Shown: positions 19,773-27,388 of the stretch, piece after piece | Numbering within the stretch: the first letter of the stretch is position 1 | How the letters are laid out: the number at the start of each line of letters is the position of its first letter | From: Microbacterium sp. RU33B | GTDB lineage: Bacteria; Actinomycetota; Actinomycetes; Actinomycetales; Microbacteriaceae | Assembly: GCF_900155915.1 (NCBI RefSeq) | Contig: NZ_FTPO01000001.1 | Location: forward strand, 558,001-622,000 | Direction of reading: 5' to 3' | DNA: 64,000 nucleotides | The notes under the pieces: generated by a model | Databases searched by the model: none | Seen by the model: only the letters and a program-made list of their open reading frames with translations | What the model was told of the DNA's origin: nothing | Made by a program: the position numbers and the translations under genes

Positions 19773-20611
19773 ACGTGCAGGAGTTCGCCGAGCTGGCTGC
19801 GGGGCATGCGCTGCATGCGCTGTCGCCCGACGATGAGCGCGCCTTCGCCGCCGCTCTCGCCGAGCATCCGGAGTGGGCGGGCATCGCCGACACCGATGCG
19901 GCGACGGCCGTCGTGCTGTCGGAGGGCGTCTCCGAGGTCGCGCCGCCGCCGAGCATCCGCGCGGCCCTCCTCGCGCAGATCGCCCAGGACTCGCACGTCG
20001 CCGAGACTCCTCCGGCGCTCGAGGCGGAGTCTGCCGCCGAGACCGATCCCTTCGCCGGACTTCCGCTGCTGCCCGCCGTCACGGCGGAGGAAGCAGCCCA
20101 GGCCGACCCCGTCGAGCCTCCCGCCTCGACGGACATGCTGCAGACGGTGCAGCGTCGCACGTGGACGCGCGGTGTGTTCGCGCTCGCGGCATCCATCGCC
20201 CTGCTCGTGGCACTCGGATTCGGCGCAGCACTCGTCGGCGAGCTGCTGACGCCCCAGCCCGCCGCGGTCGTCGCCCTCCAGCAGATCGAGGGGGCACCCG
20301 ACACCCAGTCCGCCGTCGGTGAGACCGAGGACGGCGCCGTCATCACCGCCTATTGGTCGGACTCGGTCGGCAAGGCCGTCGTCGTCACGAACGACCTTCC
20401 CGAACTCGCGTCGGATCAGGTCTACCAGGCGTGGTTCGTCCGCGGCGAGACACCGGTGCCGGCCGGCACCTTCGCGACGGATGACGGCTCCGCGACGGCG
20501 CTGCTGTCGGGCGGAATGGCCACGGGCGACGTCATCGCCCTCACGGTCGAGCCGGCCGGCGGCTCCGAGGCTCCCACGACGACGCCGATCGTGGCGATCC
20601 CCACGGCCTGA
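19769..20611 (+). CDS. rskA: Anti-sigma-K factor RskA-like
   Basis: A 280-residue membrane anti-sigma factor. The cytosolic N-terminus (about residues 1-130) carries the anti-sigma domain starting with ELAAGHALHALSPDDE. It is followed by a variable Ala/Glu/Pro linker and one membrane helix (about 135-157). The extracytoplasmic RskA domain contains VVTNDLPELASDQVYQAWFVRG and a GDVIALTVEPAGGS strand. It should hold SigK inactive until the outer domain is cut by regulated proteolysis. Start is GTG at 19769, overlapping the sigK stop. Confidence 0.92.
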   Translation: MNVQEFAELAAGHALHALSPDDERAFAAALAEHPEWAGIADTDAATAVVLSEGVSEVAPPPSIRAALLAQIAQDSHVAETPPALEAESAAETDPFAGLPLLPAVTAEEAAQADPVEPPASTDMLQTVQRRTWTRGVFALAASIALLVALGFGAALVGELLTPQPAAVVALQQIEGAPDTQSAVGETEDGAVITAYWSDSVGKAVVVTNDLPELASDQVYQAWFVRGETPVPAGTFATDDGSATALLSGGMATGDVIALTVEPAGGSEAPTTTPIVAIPTA

Positions 20612-20631
20612 CCGCCGGGTATCGTCGAGCC

Positions 20632-21039
20632 GTGGCATCCGGCTCTCCACCTCTCGCGTCGCTCGTCCATCTGCGCCGCGCCCGCGATCTGATCGATCGC
20701 GACTATGCGCAGCCGCTGGACGTGCCCGCACTCGCGGCGCGGGCCCACATGTCGCCCGCGCACTTCTCGCGCGAGTTCAGAGCCGCGTACGGAGAGACGC
20801 CGTACGCGTACCTCATGACGCGGCGGATCGAGCGGGCGATGGCGCTGCTGCGCAACGGCGCGAGTGTGACGGATGCCTGCGTCGCCGTCGGCGCGACGTC
20901 TCTCGGGTCGTTCAGCTCGCGCTTCAGCGAGATCGTGGGGGAGACCCCGAGCGCGTACCGCGACCGTCGGCACGATGCGGCCGAAGCCATGCCGCTGTGC
21001 ATCGCGAAGATCCTCACCCGTCCGACGCGGTACGTCTGA
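20632..21039 (+). CDS. AraC-family DNA-binding regulator (HTH domain only)
   Basis: A 135-residue protein consisting almost only of the AraC double helix-turn-helix, with conserved FSREFRAAYGETPYAYLMTRRIERAM and LGSFSSRFSEIVGETPSAYR. No ligand-binding domain is present. TATCGT ends 6 nt before the GTG start at 20632, so leaderless translation is likely. It precedes a VOC-family gene; this pairing is common and suggests that it regulates that gene. Confidence 0.9.
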   Translation: MASGSPPLASLVHLRRARDLIDRDYAQPLDVPALAARAHMSPAHFSREFRAAYGETPYAYLMTRRIERAMALLRNGASVTDACVAVGATSLGSFSSRFSEIVGETPSAYRDRRHDAAEAMPLCIAKILTRPTRYV

Positions 21040-21101
21040 GGCGATCCGCACCGAGCAGGATCGGAGAAGCGGAGACAGACGGCGGCCTCTAGCCTGGCAG
21101 C

Positions 21102-21509
21102 ATGTCCACCGTCTCCCTCGCGTACTGCCCCATCACCGTCGACGACGTCGACGCGGCGATCCCGTTCTATCGCGACGGCCTCGGCCTCGAGATCGTCGGC
21201 GACGTCTCCTATGACGGCCACCGCTGGGTGAGCTTCGGATTTCCGGGCCAGCCCGGCCTTGCCGTCGTGGTCTCCGACCCCGCAGCCGGCCGCTCGCCGG
21301 ATGACGGCGAGGCCCTGACCCGACTCGTCGTGAAGGGCTCCGGCCCCGGACCCTACGTGTTCTCGACCGACGATCTCGACGCGACGTTCGAACGACTCCG
21401 GGCGGGAGGAGCCGAAGTGCTGCAGGAGCCGATCGCCCAGGACTGGGGACCCCGGGATGCCGCGTTCCGCGACCCGGCGGGCAACCACATCCGGATCAAC
21501 CAGGCCTGA
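21102..21509 (+). CDS. VOC/glyoxalase-family protein
   Basis: A 135-residue vicinal-oxygen-chelate fold protein with two beta-alpha-beta-beta-beta halves: PITVDDVDAAIPFYRDGLGLE at the start and FRDPAGNHIRINQ at the end. Such proteins bind or modify small molecules, including antibiotics and aldehydes. The substrate is unknown. TAGCCT ends 6 nt before the ATG at 21102. It follows an AraC-type regulator and has its own likely promoter. Confidence 0.88.
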   Translation: MSTVSLAYCPITVDDVDAAIPFYRDGLGLEIVGDVSYDGHRWVSFGFPGQPGLAVVVSDPAAGRSPDDGEALTRLVVKGSGPGPYVFSTDDLDATFERLRAGGAEVLQEPIAQDWGPRDAAFRDPAGNHIRINQA

Positions 21510-21537
21510 CCGCTGCGACGGCGGTAATCTGGACGGG

Positions 21538-22173
21538 ATGACCGACGCGCGCGACTTCCACAGGCCGGTGCGCCGGCCCTCAGAGCTCTTCGACCGCCTG
21601 TTCGCCGCCGAGGATCCGGCGGAGGTTTCGCGCATCGCCCATTCCACGGCGCACGCTCTCCTCGCCCGCGTCAGGGCGGATCCCGAGGCCGACGTCGTCG
21701 GCAGGCTCGTGGCGTTCACCGACGACCACGGCATCGACGACATCGCCGAGCTGTGGTCGCGGTCGCCGGCGAAGTCCCTGCCGGGCGCGCTCTGGCGGCT
21801 GTATCTGCTGCAGCTCATGATCCACGACGATCCGCAGACGGCTGCGCTCCTCTACGAGCGCGGACGCGTCGAGCTCGACTCGGTCGACGCCGTCGTGGCC
21901 GGTGCGCCCGTGCCCGCGGGACCCGACGAACTCGTCGGACTCGTCGACACGATCATGCGCGGACTCTTCCAGGGCGACTTCGCCGTCGCGTTGGAGCGTG
22001 CAGCGGCATTCTGCCGGGTGCAGGCATCCGGTGCCACCCACTGGGCGGACGACTATGAGGTGACCGAACCCGAGCGTGCATCCGCGTTCACGACCCGGGC
22101 GGCGCGGCTCGCCGACTACGCCGGCGACCTGTCGAGCTGCGCGGCGCTGTGGCGCCGCGACGCGCTGAACTGA
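21538..22173 (+). CDS. Conserved hypothetical actinobacterial protein
   Basis: A 211-residue soluble, mostly helical acidic protein that I do not recognise at domain level. It has no signal peptide or membrane helix. Notable stretches are FDRLFAAEDPAEVSRIAHSTAHALL near the N-terminus, and WRLYLLQLMIHDDPQTAALLYERG in the middle. TAATCT ends 7 nt before the ATG at 21538, indicating its own leaderless promoter. The next feature downstream is a structured non-coding element. Confidence 0.75.
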   Translation: MTDARDFHRPVRRPSELFDRLFAAEDPAEVSRIAHSTAHALLARVRADPEADVVGRLVAFTDDHGIDDIAELWSRSPAKSLPGALWRLYLLQLMIHDDPQTAALLYERGRVELDSVDAVVAGAPVPAGPDELVGLVDTIMRGLFQGDFAVALERAAAFCRVQASGATHWADDYEVTEPERASAFTTRAARLADYAGDLSSCAALWRRDALN

Positions 22174-22205
22174 CGTCGCGGGAATGCCGCGCCGACCCGC
22201 TCGGT

Positions 22206-22211
22206 TACACT
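22206..22211 (+). promoter_or_regulatory. -10 box (TACACT) of the candidate structured RNA
   Basis: TACACT is followed by 6 nt and then by the first base of the long stem at 22218. The same spacing separates TANNNT boxes from leaderless start codons elsewhere in the window. GGTTAC (22203-22208) also has an inverted copy GTAACC at 22228-22233. Confidence 0.45.
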
Positions 22212-22217
22212 GGAACA

Positions 22218-22295
22218 GCCGGGCCGCAGTAACCCCGGGCTCCATCTTCTGCCGCTATGAGCGGCTCCGCGCCGAGAGGCGTTCTGCGGCCCGGC
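22218..22295 (+). ncRNA. Candidate structured small RNA upstream of pabC
   Basis: A 12-bp perfect closing stem (22218-22229 with 22284-22295) encloses two further hairpins. One is 22251-22256/22260-22265. The other is a 4-bp stem closed by a GAGA (GNRA) tetraloop, 22270-22281. This is a compact three-way-junction fold. The predicted transcription start from the TACACT box coincides with the first base of the closing stem. No SRP, 6S, tmRNA or riboswitch signature that I know is present. No clear terminator follows, so it might instead be a leader element of pabC. Confidence 0.5.
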
Positions 22296-22324
22296 ACTTC
22301 TGCGTCCAGGCACTTCTGCGTCCA
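22293..22324. repeat. Perfect 16-bp tandem duplication
   Basis: The 16-bp unit GGCACTTCTGCGTCCA occurs twice head-to-tail (22293-22308 and 22309-22324), and the first four bases of a third copy follow. It begins inside the 3' arm of the structured element and lies just before the pabC promoter. Confidence 0.85.
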
Positions 22325-22351
22325 GGCATCCGTCGCGTCTAGGCTCATGAC

Positions 22352-23239
22352 ATGACTTGGCGCTATGCCCTCATGATGGTCCCCGCCGCCGCTGACGACG
22401 CCCGCACCGATTTCGCCGAGACGTTCACCGCCGTCGATCCGGCGTTCCCCGCTCTGAGCGTGGGCGAGCTCAGCACGCAGCGCGGCGACGGGATCTTCGA
22501 GTCCATCGGCGTCGTCGACGGCCACGCCCAGGAGGCCGAGGCCCACCTCGACCGACTCGCCCATTCCGCGCGCCTGTGCGATCTCCCGGCGCCGAACCTC
22601 GCGCAGTGGCGTGAGGCCGTGCTGCAGACGGCGGCGCACGCACCGCAGCGAGGGGAGGGCGTGATCAAGCTCATCCTGAGCCGCGGGGTGGAGCACGGAC
22701 CCACTCCCACGGCCTGGCTCACGGCGGCGGATGCCCCGGACTTCACGGCGCCGCGGGAGAACGGCGTGCGGCTCGTGACGCTCGATCGCGGTCTGGACAG
22801 CGGCGCCGCAGCCCGGGCCCCGTGGCTGCTGCTGGGTGCGAAGACCCTGTCGTATGCGGTGAACATGGCCGCCATCCGCGAGGCGAAGCGGCGGGGGGCG
22901 GATGATGCGCTCTTCGTCTCGTCCGACGGGATCGTGCTCGAGGCGCCCACGGCGTCGCTCATCCTCCGGTTCGGCGACCGCTTCGTGACCCCCGCGCACG
23001 ACGGCGGCATCCTCCCCGGGACGACGCAGCTCAGCCTCTTCGAGCACCTCGAGGTGCTGGGCCATCAGGCGACGTACGAGACCATCCCGCACGCCCGGCT
23101 GGCGGCGGCGGATGCGGCGTGGCTCGTGTCGAGCGTGCGCCTGGCCGCGCCCGTCTCGGCGATCGACGGTATGCCCCTGTCCGTCGACCGGGAGCTGTCG
23201 GCGTCGTTCAACCGCTACCTGCTGAGCCCGCGCGACTGA
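22352..23239 (+). CDS. pabC: Aminodeoxychorismate lyase (class IV PLP aminotransferase)
   Basis: A 295-residue fold-type IV PLP enzyme. 4-amino-4-deoxychorismate lyase makes p-aminobenzoate for folate. Visible are QRGDGIFES near residue 45, the PLP lysine in LLLGAKTLSYAVNM (K about 168), ALFVSSDGIVLEAPTASLIL and GILPGTT. TAGGCT (22340-22345) ends 6 nt before the ATG, giving a leaderless mRNA. A short frame that starts inside the structured element ends by overlapping this ATG, probably by chance. An alternative function as a branched-chain or D-amino-acid transaminase is less likely from the overall pattern. Confidence 0.85.
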   Translation: MTWRYALMMVPAAADDARTDFAETFTAVDPAFPALSVGELSTQRGDGIFESIGVVDGHAQEAEAHLDRLAHSARLCDLPAPNLAQWREAVLQTAAHAPQRGEGVIKLILSRGVEHGPTPTAWLTAADAPDFTAPRENGVRLVTLDRGLDSGAAARAPWLLLGAKTLSYAVNMAAIREAKRRGADDALFVSSDGIVLEAPTASLILRFGDRFVTPAHDGGILPGTTQLSLFEHLEVLGHQATYETIPHARLAAADAAWLVSSVRLAAPVSAIDGMPLSVDRELSASFNRYLLSPRD

Positions 23240-23255
23240 GCGGTAGGCGCTGCGG

Positions 23256-23708
23256 TCACAGTGTGACGCCCGACAGCGCCCGCCGCGTGCGTGCGATCAT
23301 GCCGCGCATCAGGAACGGGAGCGCGGCACGCACCGGCAGCGACATCAGCTGAACGCCGGCACCTTTGAAGCGCAACGCCGTGACGACGCGCACGAGGGCC
23401 ATCTCCTCGTCGACCCCGATGCCGATGCGCACGTCGAACCGGCGGCCGTCGACGGCGACGAGGGCCTCGTCTCCCTCGACGTGGCGCACGCGGAGTGCGT
23501 CGCATCGGAGCGATCGGCCGGTCAGGAGCGCGCGAAGCGAGAGGACGCCCGCGAGCCAGCGGGGGAGGGCCGCCGCCGACAGGAGCCGCCGCGCCCAGGC
23601 CGCCGGATCTGCGGTGGCGTGGGCGGGGAGCACGTCGATGCAGACATGCGTGTAGTCGGGGTCGGTGATGTCGGCCAGCACGAGCGACCAGAACGACGGC
23701 TGCTTCAT
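23256..23708 (-). CDS. Hypothetical protein, possibly DUF2867-like
   Basis: A 150-residue soluble protein. Its C-terminal half (DVRIGIGVDEEMALVRVVTALRFKG, then a helix ending RGMIARTRRAL) resembles DUF2867/SRPBCC-like proteins, but the match is from memory and weak. It starts with ATG at 23708 behind GGGAGAAG. It is transcribed divergently from a TetR regulator across a short region with inverted repeats, so it is the probable target of that regulator. No catalytic residues are evident. Confidence 0.7.
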   Translation of the reverse strand: MKQPSFWSLVLADITDPDYTHVCIDVLPAHATADPAAWARRLLSAAALPRWLAGVLSLRALLTGRSLRCDALRVRHVEGDEALVAVDGRRFDVRIGIGVDEEMALVRVVTALRFKGAGVQLMSLPVRAALPFLMRGMIARTRRALSGVTL

Positions 23709-23739
23709 CCGGTCTTCTCCCTTCGGCTCCCCCGAGCGG

Positions 23740-23789
23740 CATACGCCACCGTATGGTGGGCGACGAAGAGACTATACGGTACGGTACGG
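23740..23789. promoter_or_regulatory. Putative TetR operator region
   Basis: CATAC-6 nt-GTATG (23740-23755) is an inverted repeat. CCGTAT (23749-23754) has a distant inverted partner ATACGG (23774-23779). A TACGGTACGGTACGG run follows and includes the -10-like TACGGT (23780-23785), 6 nt before the TetR ATG. The position between divergent genes suits autoregulation. Confidence 0.5.
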
Positions 23790-23791
23790 AC

Positions 23792-24361
23792 ATGGCAAGA
23801 CTGTCCCGGGACGACTGGATCGACGCGGCGTACGCACGCTTCAGCGACGACGGGATCGCGGCCGTCGCCGTCGAACCGGTCGCTCGGGCGCTCGGCGCCA
23901 CCAAGGGATCGTTCTACTGGCACTTCGCCGACCGGCGCGCACTGGTCGACGCCGTGCTCGACCGGTGGCGCGACCTCGAGACCGAGCAGCTCATCGCCGA
24001 GGTCGAGCTCCTCGACACGCCTCAGGACCGGCTCGCCCGCCTGTTCGAGATCATCGGCCACCGCTCCATGCAGCGCAGCGGGGAGCGCACGCTCTACGCG
24101 GATGCTGCCGCCGCGCAGGTGCGGGAACCCGTCACCGCGGTCACCGAGCGGCGGGTGGGCTACCTGGCGGAGCTCCTCCATGCGTGCGGGGTGACGGAGG
24201 CGGAGGCGCGACGACGCGCGATCCTCCTGGTGTCGGCGATCATCGGCTTCCAGCAGCTGCTCGCCAGCGGATGGGTTCCCGACATCCACCCGCGCGCTCT
24301 CGTGGACACCCTCTACGGCGTCGCCATGATCCCCGAGGGCGTCACCCGCCCCGGGCGCTGA
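23792..24361 (+). CDS. TetR/AcrR-family transcriptional regulator
   Basis: A 189-residue TetR-type repressor. The N-terminal helix-turn-helix (about residues 6-52) ends with the hallmark LGATKGSFYWHFADRRALVDAVL. The C-terminal ligand domain is helical, with several paired arginines. The ATG at 23792 is chosen over 23753 because the helix-turn-helix begins right after it and TACGGT lies 6 nt upstream. It probably represses itself and the divergent hypothetical gene. The ligand is unknown. The gene ends before a perfect palindromic terminator. Confidence 0.9.
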   Translation: MARLSRDDWIDAAYARFSDDGIAAVAVEPVARALGATKGSFYWHFADRRALVDAVLDRWRDLETEQLIAEVELLDTPQDRLARLFEIIGHRSMQRSGERTLYADAAAAQVREPVTAVTERRVGYLAELLHACGVTEAEARRRAILLVSAIIGFQQLLASGWVPDIHPRALVDTLYGVAMIPEGVTRPGR

Positions 24362-24393
24362 TCCGCCGGTACCGGCCCGCCGACCACCCGCAC

Positions 24394-24439
24394 CACGACG
24401 GAGGGGTGGGATGCCGCGGCATCCCACCCCTCCGTCGTG
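24394..24439. terminator. 46-bp perfect palindrome, bidirectional terminator
   Basis: Positions 24394-24416 and 24417-24439 are exact reverse complements with no spacer. The palindrome sits between convergent TetR and pstB genes. Its centre reads GATGCCGCGGCATC, built from the heptamer common in this window. Confidence 0.85.
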
Positions 24440-24452
24440 TGTCGGACGCCAC

Positions 24453-25232
24453 CTATCCGAAGCGACCCGAGACGTAGTCCTCGGTGGCCTGGACCGACGG
24501 GGTCGTGAAGATCGTCGAGGTGTCGTCGTACTCGATGAGCTTGCCGGGCTTGCCCGTTCCGGCGATGTTGAAGAACGCCGTGCGGTCGCTGACGCGCGAC
24601 GCCTGCTGCATGTTGTGGGTCACGATCACGACCGTGTACTCGTTCTTCAGTTCGCCGATGAGCTCCTCGATCGCGTAGGTCGAGATCGGGTCCAGGGCCG
24701 AGCAGGGCTCGTCCATGAGGATGACCTCGGGGGAGACGGCGATGGCGCGCGCGATGCACAGACGCTGCTGCTGGCCGCCCGAGAGACCGGAGCCGGGCTT
24801 GTCGAGGCGGTCCTTGACCTCGTTCCACAGGTTGGCGCCCTGCAGCGACTTCTCGACCAGCGCGTCGGCGTCGGACTTCGAGATGCGCTTGTTGTTCAGC
24901 TTGACGCCCGCGAGCACGTTCTCCTTGATCGACATCGTCGGGAACGGGTTGGGGCGCTGGAAGACCATGCCGACCTGACGGCGCACGAGCACCGGGTCGA
25001 CGTTCTGGCCGTAGAGGTCCTCGCCGTCGAGGAGGACTTCTCCCTCGACGCGTGCGCCGGGGATGACCTCGTGCATGCGGTTGAGGGTGCGCAGGAAGGT
25101 GGACTTGCCGCAGCCCGACGGGCCGATGAACGCCGTCACGCTGCGGGGCTCGATCTCGAGCGAGACCCCCTCTACAGCGAGGAAGTCGCTGTAGTACACG
25201 TTCAGGTCGTTGACTTCGATGCTCTTGGACAC
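24453..25232 (-). CDS. pstB: Phosphate ABC transporter ATPase
   Basis: A 259-residue ATPase of the high-affinity phosphate importer. Walker [10 protein letters not shown] (about residues 38-46), signature [14 protein letters not shown] and Walker [14 protein letters not shown] are intact. These are the PstB-type sequences. The GTG start at 25232 has AGAGGA upstream. It is the last gene of the minus-strand pstSCAB operon, 30 bp after pstA. In other bacteria PstB works with PhoU to signal phosphate status. Confidence 0.97.
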   Translation of the reverse strand: MSKSIEVNDLNVYYSDFLAVEGVSLEIEPRSVTAFIGPSGCGKSTFLRTLNRMHEVIPGARVEGEVLLDGEDLYGQNVDPVLVRRQVGMVFQRPNPFPTMSIKENVLAGVKLNNKRISKSDADALVEKSLQGANLWNEVKDRLDKPGSGLSGGQQQRLCIARAIAVSPEVILMDEPCSALDPISTYAIEELIGELKNEYTVVIVTHNMQQASRVSDRTAFFNIAGTGKPGKLIEYDDTSTIFTTPSVQATEDYVSGRFG

Positions 25233-25262
25233 GATTCCTCTGAGTTCTTTCGGGTGGGAGGC

Positions 25263-26366
25263 CTAGCGGCCGAGCTTGGGGGAGAAGATCTTGGCGACGA
25301 GCCGCGCGACGAGGTTCAGCACCATGACGATCACGATGAGCACGAGGGCGGCGGCCCACGCACGGTCGATGTACGCCGACGCGGGAATGCCCTGGTTCAT
25401 GTACTGCGAGTACGCGAAGACGGGGAGGGTCGCCATGCGGCCGTTGAACAGGTCGTAGTTCATCGACGTGGCGACTCCGGCGGTCAGCAGCAGGGGTGCC
25501 GTCTCGCCGATGACGCGCGAGATCGACAGCATCACGCCCGTCGTGATTCCCGCCATGGATGTCGGCAGCACGACCTTCGCGATCGTGAGCCACTTCGGCA
25601 CGCCGAGCGCGTACGACGCTTCGCGCAGCTCGTTGGGCACCAGACGCAGCATCTCCTCCGTCGAGCGCACGACGACCGGGATCATGAGCACCGAGAGCGC
25701 GATCGAGCCCATGATGCCCATGCGGATGCCGGGGCCGAAGATGAGCGCGAACACGGCGTACGCGAACAGGCCGGCCACGATCGAGGGGATGCCGGTCATG
25801 ACGTCGACGAGGAACGTGATGCCCTTCGCGAGCTGCTTGCCGGCGCCGTATTCGATCAGGTAGATGGCCGTGAAGATGCCGATCGGGATCGAGATGACGG
25901 CGGCGGCGAGCGTGATGAGGAGCGTTCCGACGATCGCGTGCAGAGCGCCGCCGCCTTCGCCGACGACGTTGCGCATCGAGCTGCTGAAGAACTCCGCCGA
26001 GATGCCGGCGACGCCGTTGGCGACGACCGTCCACGCCACGGACACGAGCGGCACCATCGCGATCGCGAAGGCCGTGACCACGACGCCGGTGACGAGCCGA
26101 TCGACGCCCTTGCGGGGCCCCTCGATGAGAGTGGAGACGATCAGGATGAGCACGAGGTACAGGACGGCCGTGACGACGGCCCAGCCGGCGATGTTGAAGG
26201 GCTCGCCCGCGGCAGGGCCCGTGACGGCGAAGAGGACGGCGGTGATGCCGGCGCCGGCGCCGAGGAGCGCCCAGGGCGTCCACTTCGGGAGCCGACCGTT
26301 GGTGAGGCGGGCCGGCGCGTGCGCGGACGACACCGGCGTCTGCTCGGGAGCGGTGGTGATGGTCAT
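25263..26366 (-). CDS. pstA: Phosphate ABC transporter permease PstA
   Basis: A 367-residue permease with six core membrane helices and an N-terminal extension carrying about two to three extra hydrophobic segments (residues 30-90). The EAA-like loop is NELREASYALGVPKWLTIAKVVLP. The translocation motif GIPSIVAGLFAY is typical of PstA. The ATG at 26366 lies one base beyond the pstC stop, so the two are co-translated. With PstC it forms the channel for phosphate entry. Confidence 0.95.
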   Translation of the reverse strand: MTITTAPEQTPVSSAHAPARLTNGRLPKWTPWALLGAGAGITAVLFAVTGPAAGEPFNIAGWAVVTAVLYLVLILIVSTLIEGPRKGVDRLVTGVVVTAFAIAMVPLVSVAWTVVANGVAGISAEFFSSSMRNVVGEGGGALHAIVGTLLITLAAAVISIPIGIFTAIYLIEYGAGKQLAKGITFLVDVMTGIPSIVAGLFAYAVFALIFGPGIRMGIMGSIALSVLMIPVVVRSTEEMLRLVPNELREASYALGVPKWLTIAKVVLPTSMAGITTGVMLSISRVIGETAPLLLTAGVATSMNYDLFNGRMATLPVFAYSQYMNQGIPASAYIDRAWAAALVLIVIVMVLNLVARLVAKIFSPKLGR

Positions 26367-26367
26367 G

Positions 26368-27309
26368 TCAGTTGGCTCCCGAGAATTCCTTGCGGCGGCT
26401 GACGATCCAGCGGGCGAGCGCGTTCACGGCGAACGTGACGACGAACAGGATGAGGCCGGTCGCGATGAGGACGTTGATGTTGACGCCGTACGCCTCGGGG
26501 AAGGTGAGGGCGATGTTCGCCGGGATCGTGCTGGGGTTCTCGGAGGTGAAGAGTCGGAACGTGATGACGCCCGTCGCGGAGAGCACCATCGCGACGGCCA
26601 TGGTCTCGCCGAGCGCGCGACCGAGGCCCAGCATCGAGGCGGACACGATGCCCGACCGACCGAAGGGGAAGACGGCCATCCGGATCATCTCCCACCGCGT
26701 CGCGCCGAGCGCGAGGGCGGCCTCCTCGTGGAGGACCGGGGTCTGGAGGAAGATCTCGCGGCAGATGGCGGTGATGATGGGGACGACCATGACGGCGAGC
26801 ACGAGGGCGGCCGTGAAGATCGTGCGTCCGGTGGCCGACGCGGTCCCGGCGAAGAGCGGGAACCAGCTCGCGTTGACGGTGAGCCACGTGTAGACGGGCT
26901 GGACGGCGGGGGCGAGCACGAGGATGCCCCACAGGCCGAAGACCACGGACGGCACGGCGGCCAGCAGGTCGACGATGTAGCCGAGGCCCTGCGCGAGGCG
27001 GCGCGGCGCGTAGTGGGAGATGAAGAGCGCCACAGCGACGGAGAGCGGGACGGCGAGGAGGAGGGCCAGGAACGAGGCCCAGACCGTGCCGAACGCGAGA
27101 GGCCAGACGTAGGCCCAGAAGTCGGTGCTGAGCAGCGACGCGTCCTCGCGGGTGGCCGTCAGGCCGGGAACGGACTGCACGATGAGGAAGATCGCGACGG
27201 CGGCGAGGGTCACGAGGATCATCGAGCCGGCGAAGAGTGCGGTGCCGGAGAACCAGCGGTCGCCGAGCCGCTGCTTCGGCCGTGCCACCGGGGCGGTTGT
27301 CGTCGTCAT
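26368..27309 (-). CDS. pstC: Phosphate ABC transporter permease PstC
   Basis: A 313-residue permease with about six membrane helices. The AAVPSVVFGLWGI motif and the EAA loop EEAALALGATRWEMIRMAVFP are diagnostic. The start ATG at 27309 follows a strong hairpin that separates it from pstS. The protein forms the membrane channel with PstA. Confidence 0.95.
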   Translation of the reverse strand: MTTTTAPVARPKQRLGDRWFSGTALFAGSMILVTLAAVAIFLIVQSVPGLTATREDASLLSTDFWAYVWPLAFGTVWASFLALLLAVPLSVAVALFISHYAPRRLAQGLGYIVDLLAAVPSVVFGLWGILVLAPAVQPVYTWLTVNASWFPLFAGTASATGRTIFTAALVLAVMVVPIITAICREIFLQTPVLHEEAALALGATRWEMIRMAVFPFGRSGIVSASMLGLGRALGETMAVAMVLSATGVITFRLFTSENPSTIPANIALTFPEAYGVNINVLIATGLILFVVTFAVNALARWIVSRRKEFSGAN

Positions 27310-27346
27310 GGGGTCCTGTCTCGGGTAGGTGCGACGTTCTCATGGT

Positions 27347-27381
27347 GGTACCCGGCCTGGCGGAAAGCCAGGCCGGGTACC
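27347..27381 (-). terminator. Intra-operon hairpin between pstS and pstC
   Basis: A perfect 15-bp stem (27347-27361/27367-27381) with a GGAAA or TTTCC loop, depending on strand. It lies just beyond the pstS stop. It could terminate part of the transcripts or protect the pstS 3' end, giving more binding protein than permease. Confidence 0.75.
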
Positions 27382-27388
27382 GAGAGGA

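Noticed and set aside
22257..22355. 33-codon frame from ATG 22257 ending at the pabC start, as a possible leader peptide
   Set aside because: It begins inside a hairpin loop and runs through the tandem duplication. No ribosome site precedes it and its composition is not protein-like. The stop/start overlap is probably chance.
24411..26402. 663-codon + strand open frame antisense to pstB and pstA
   Set aside because: The PstB and PstA motifs on the minus strand are intact; the + strand product is His/Asp/Arg-rich shadow sequence.
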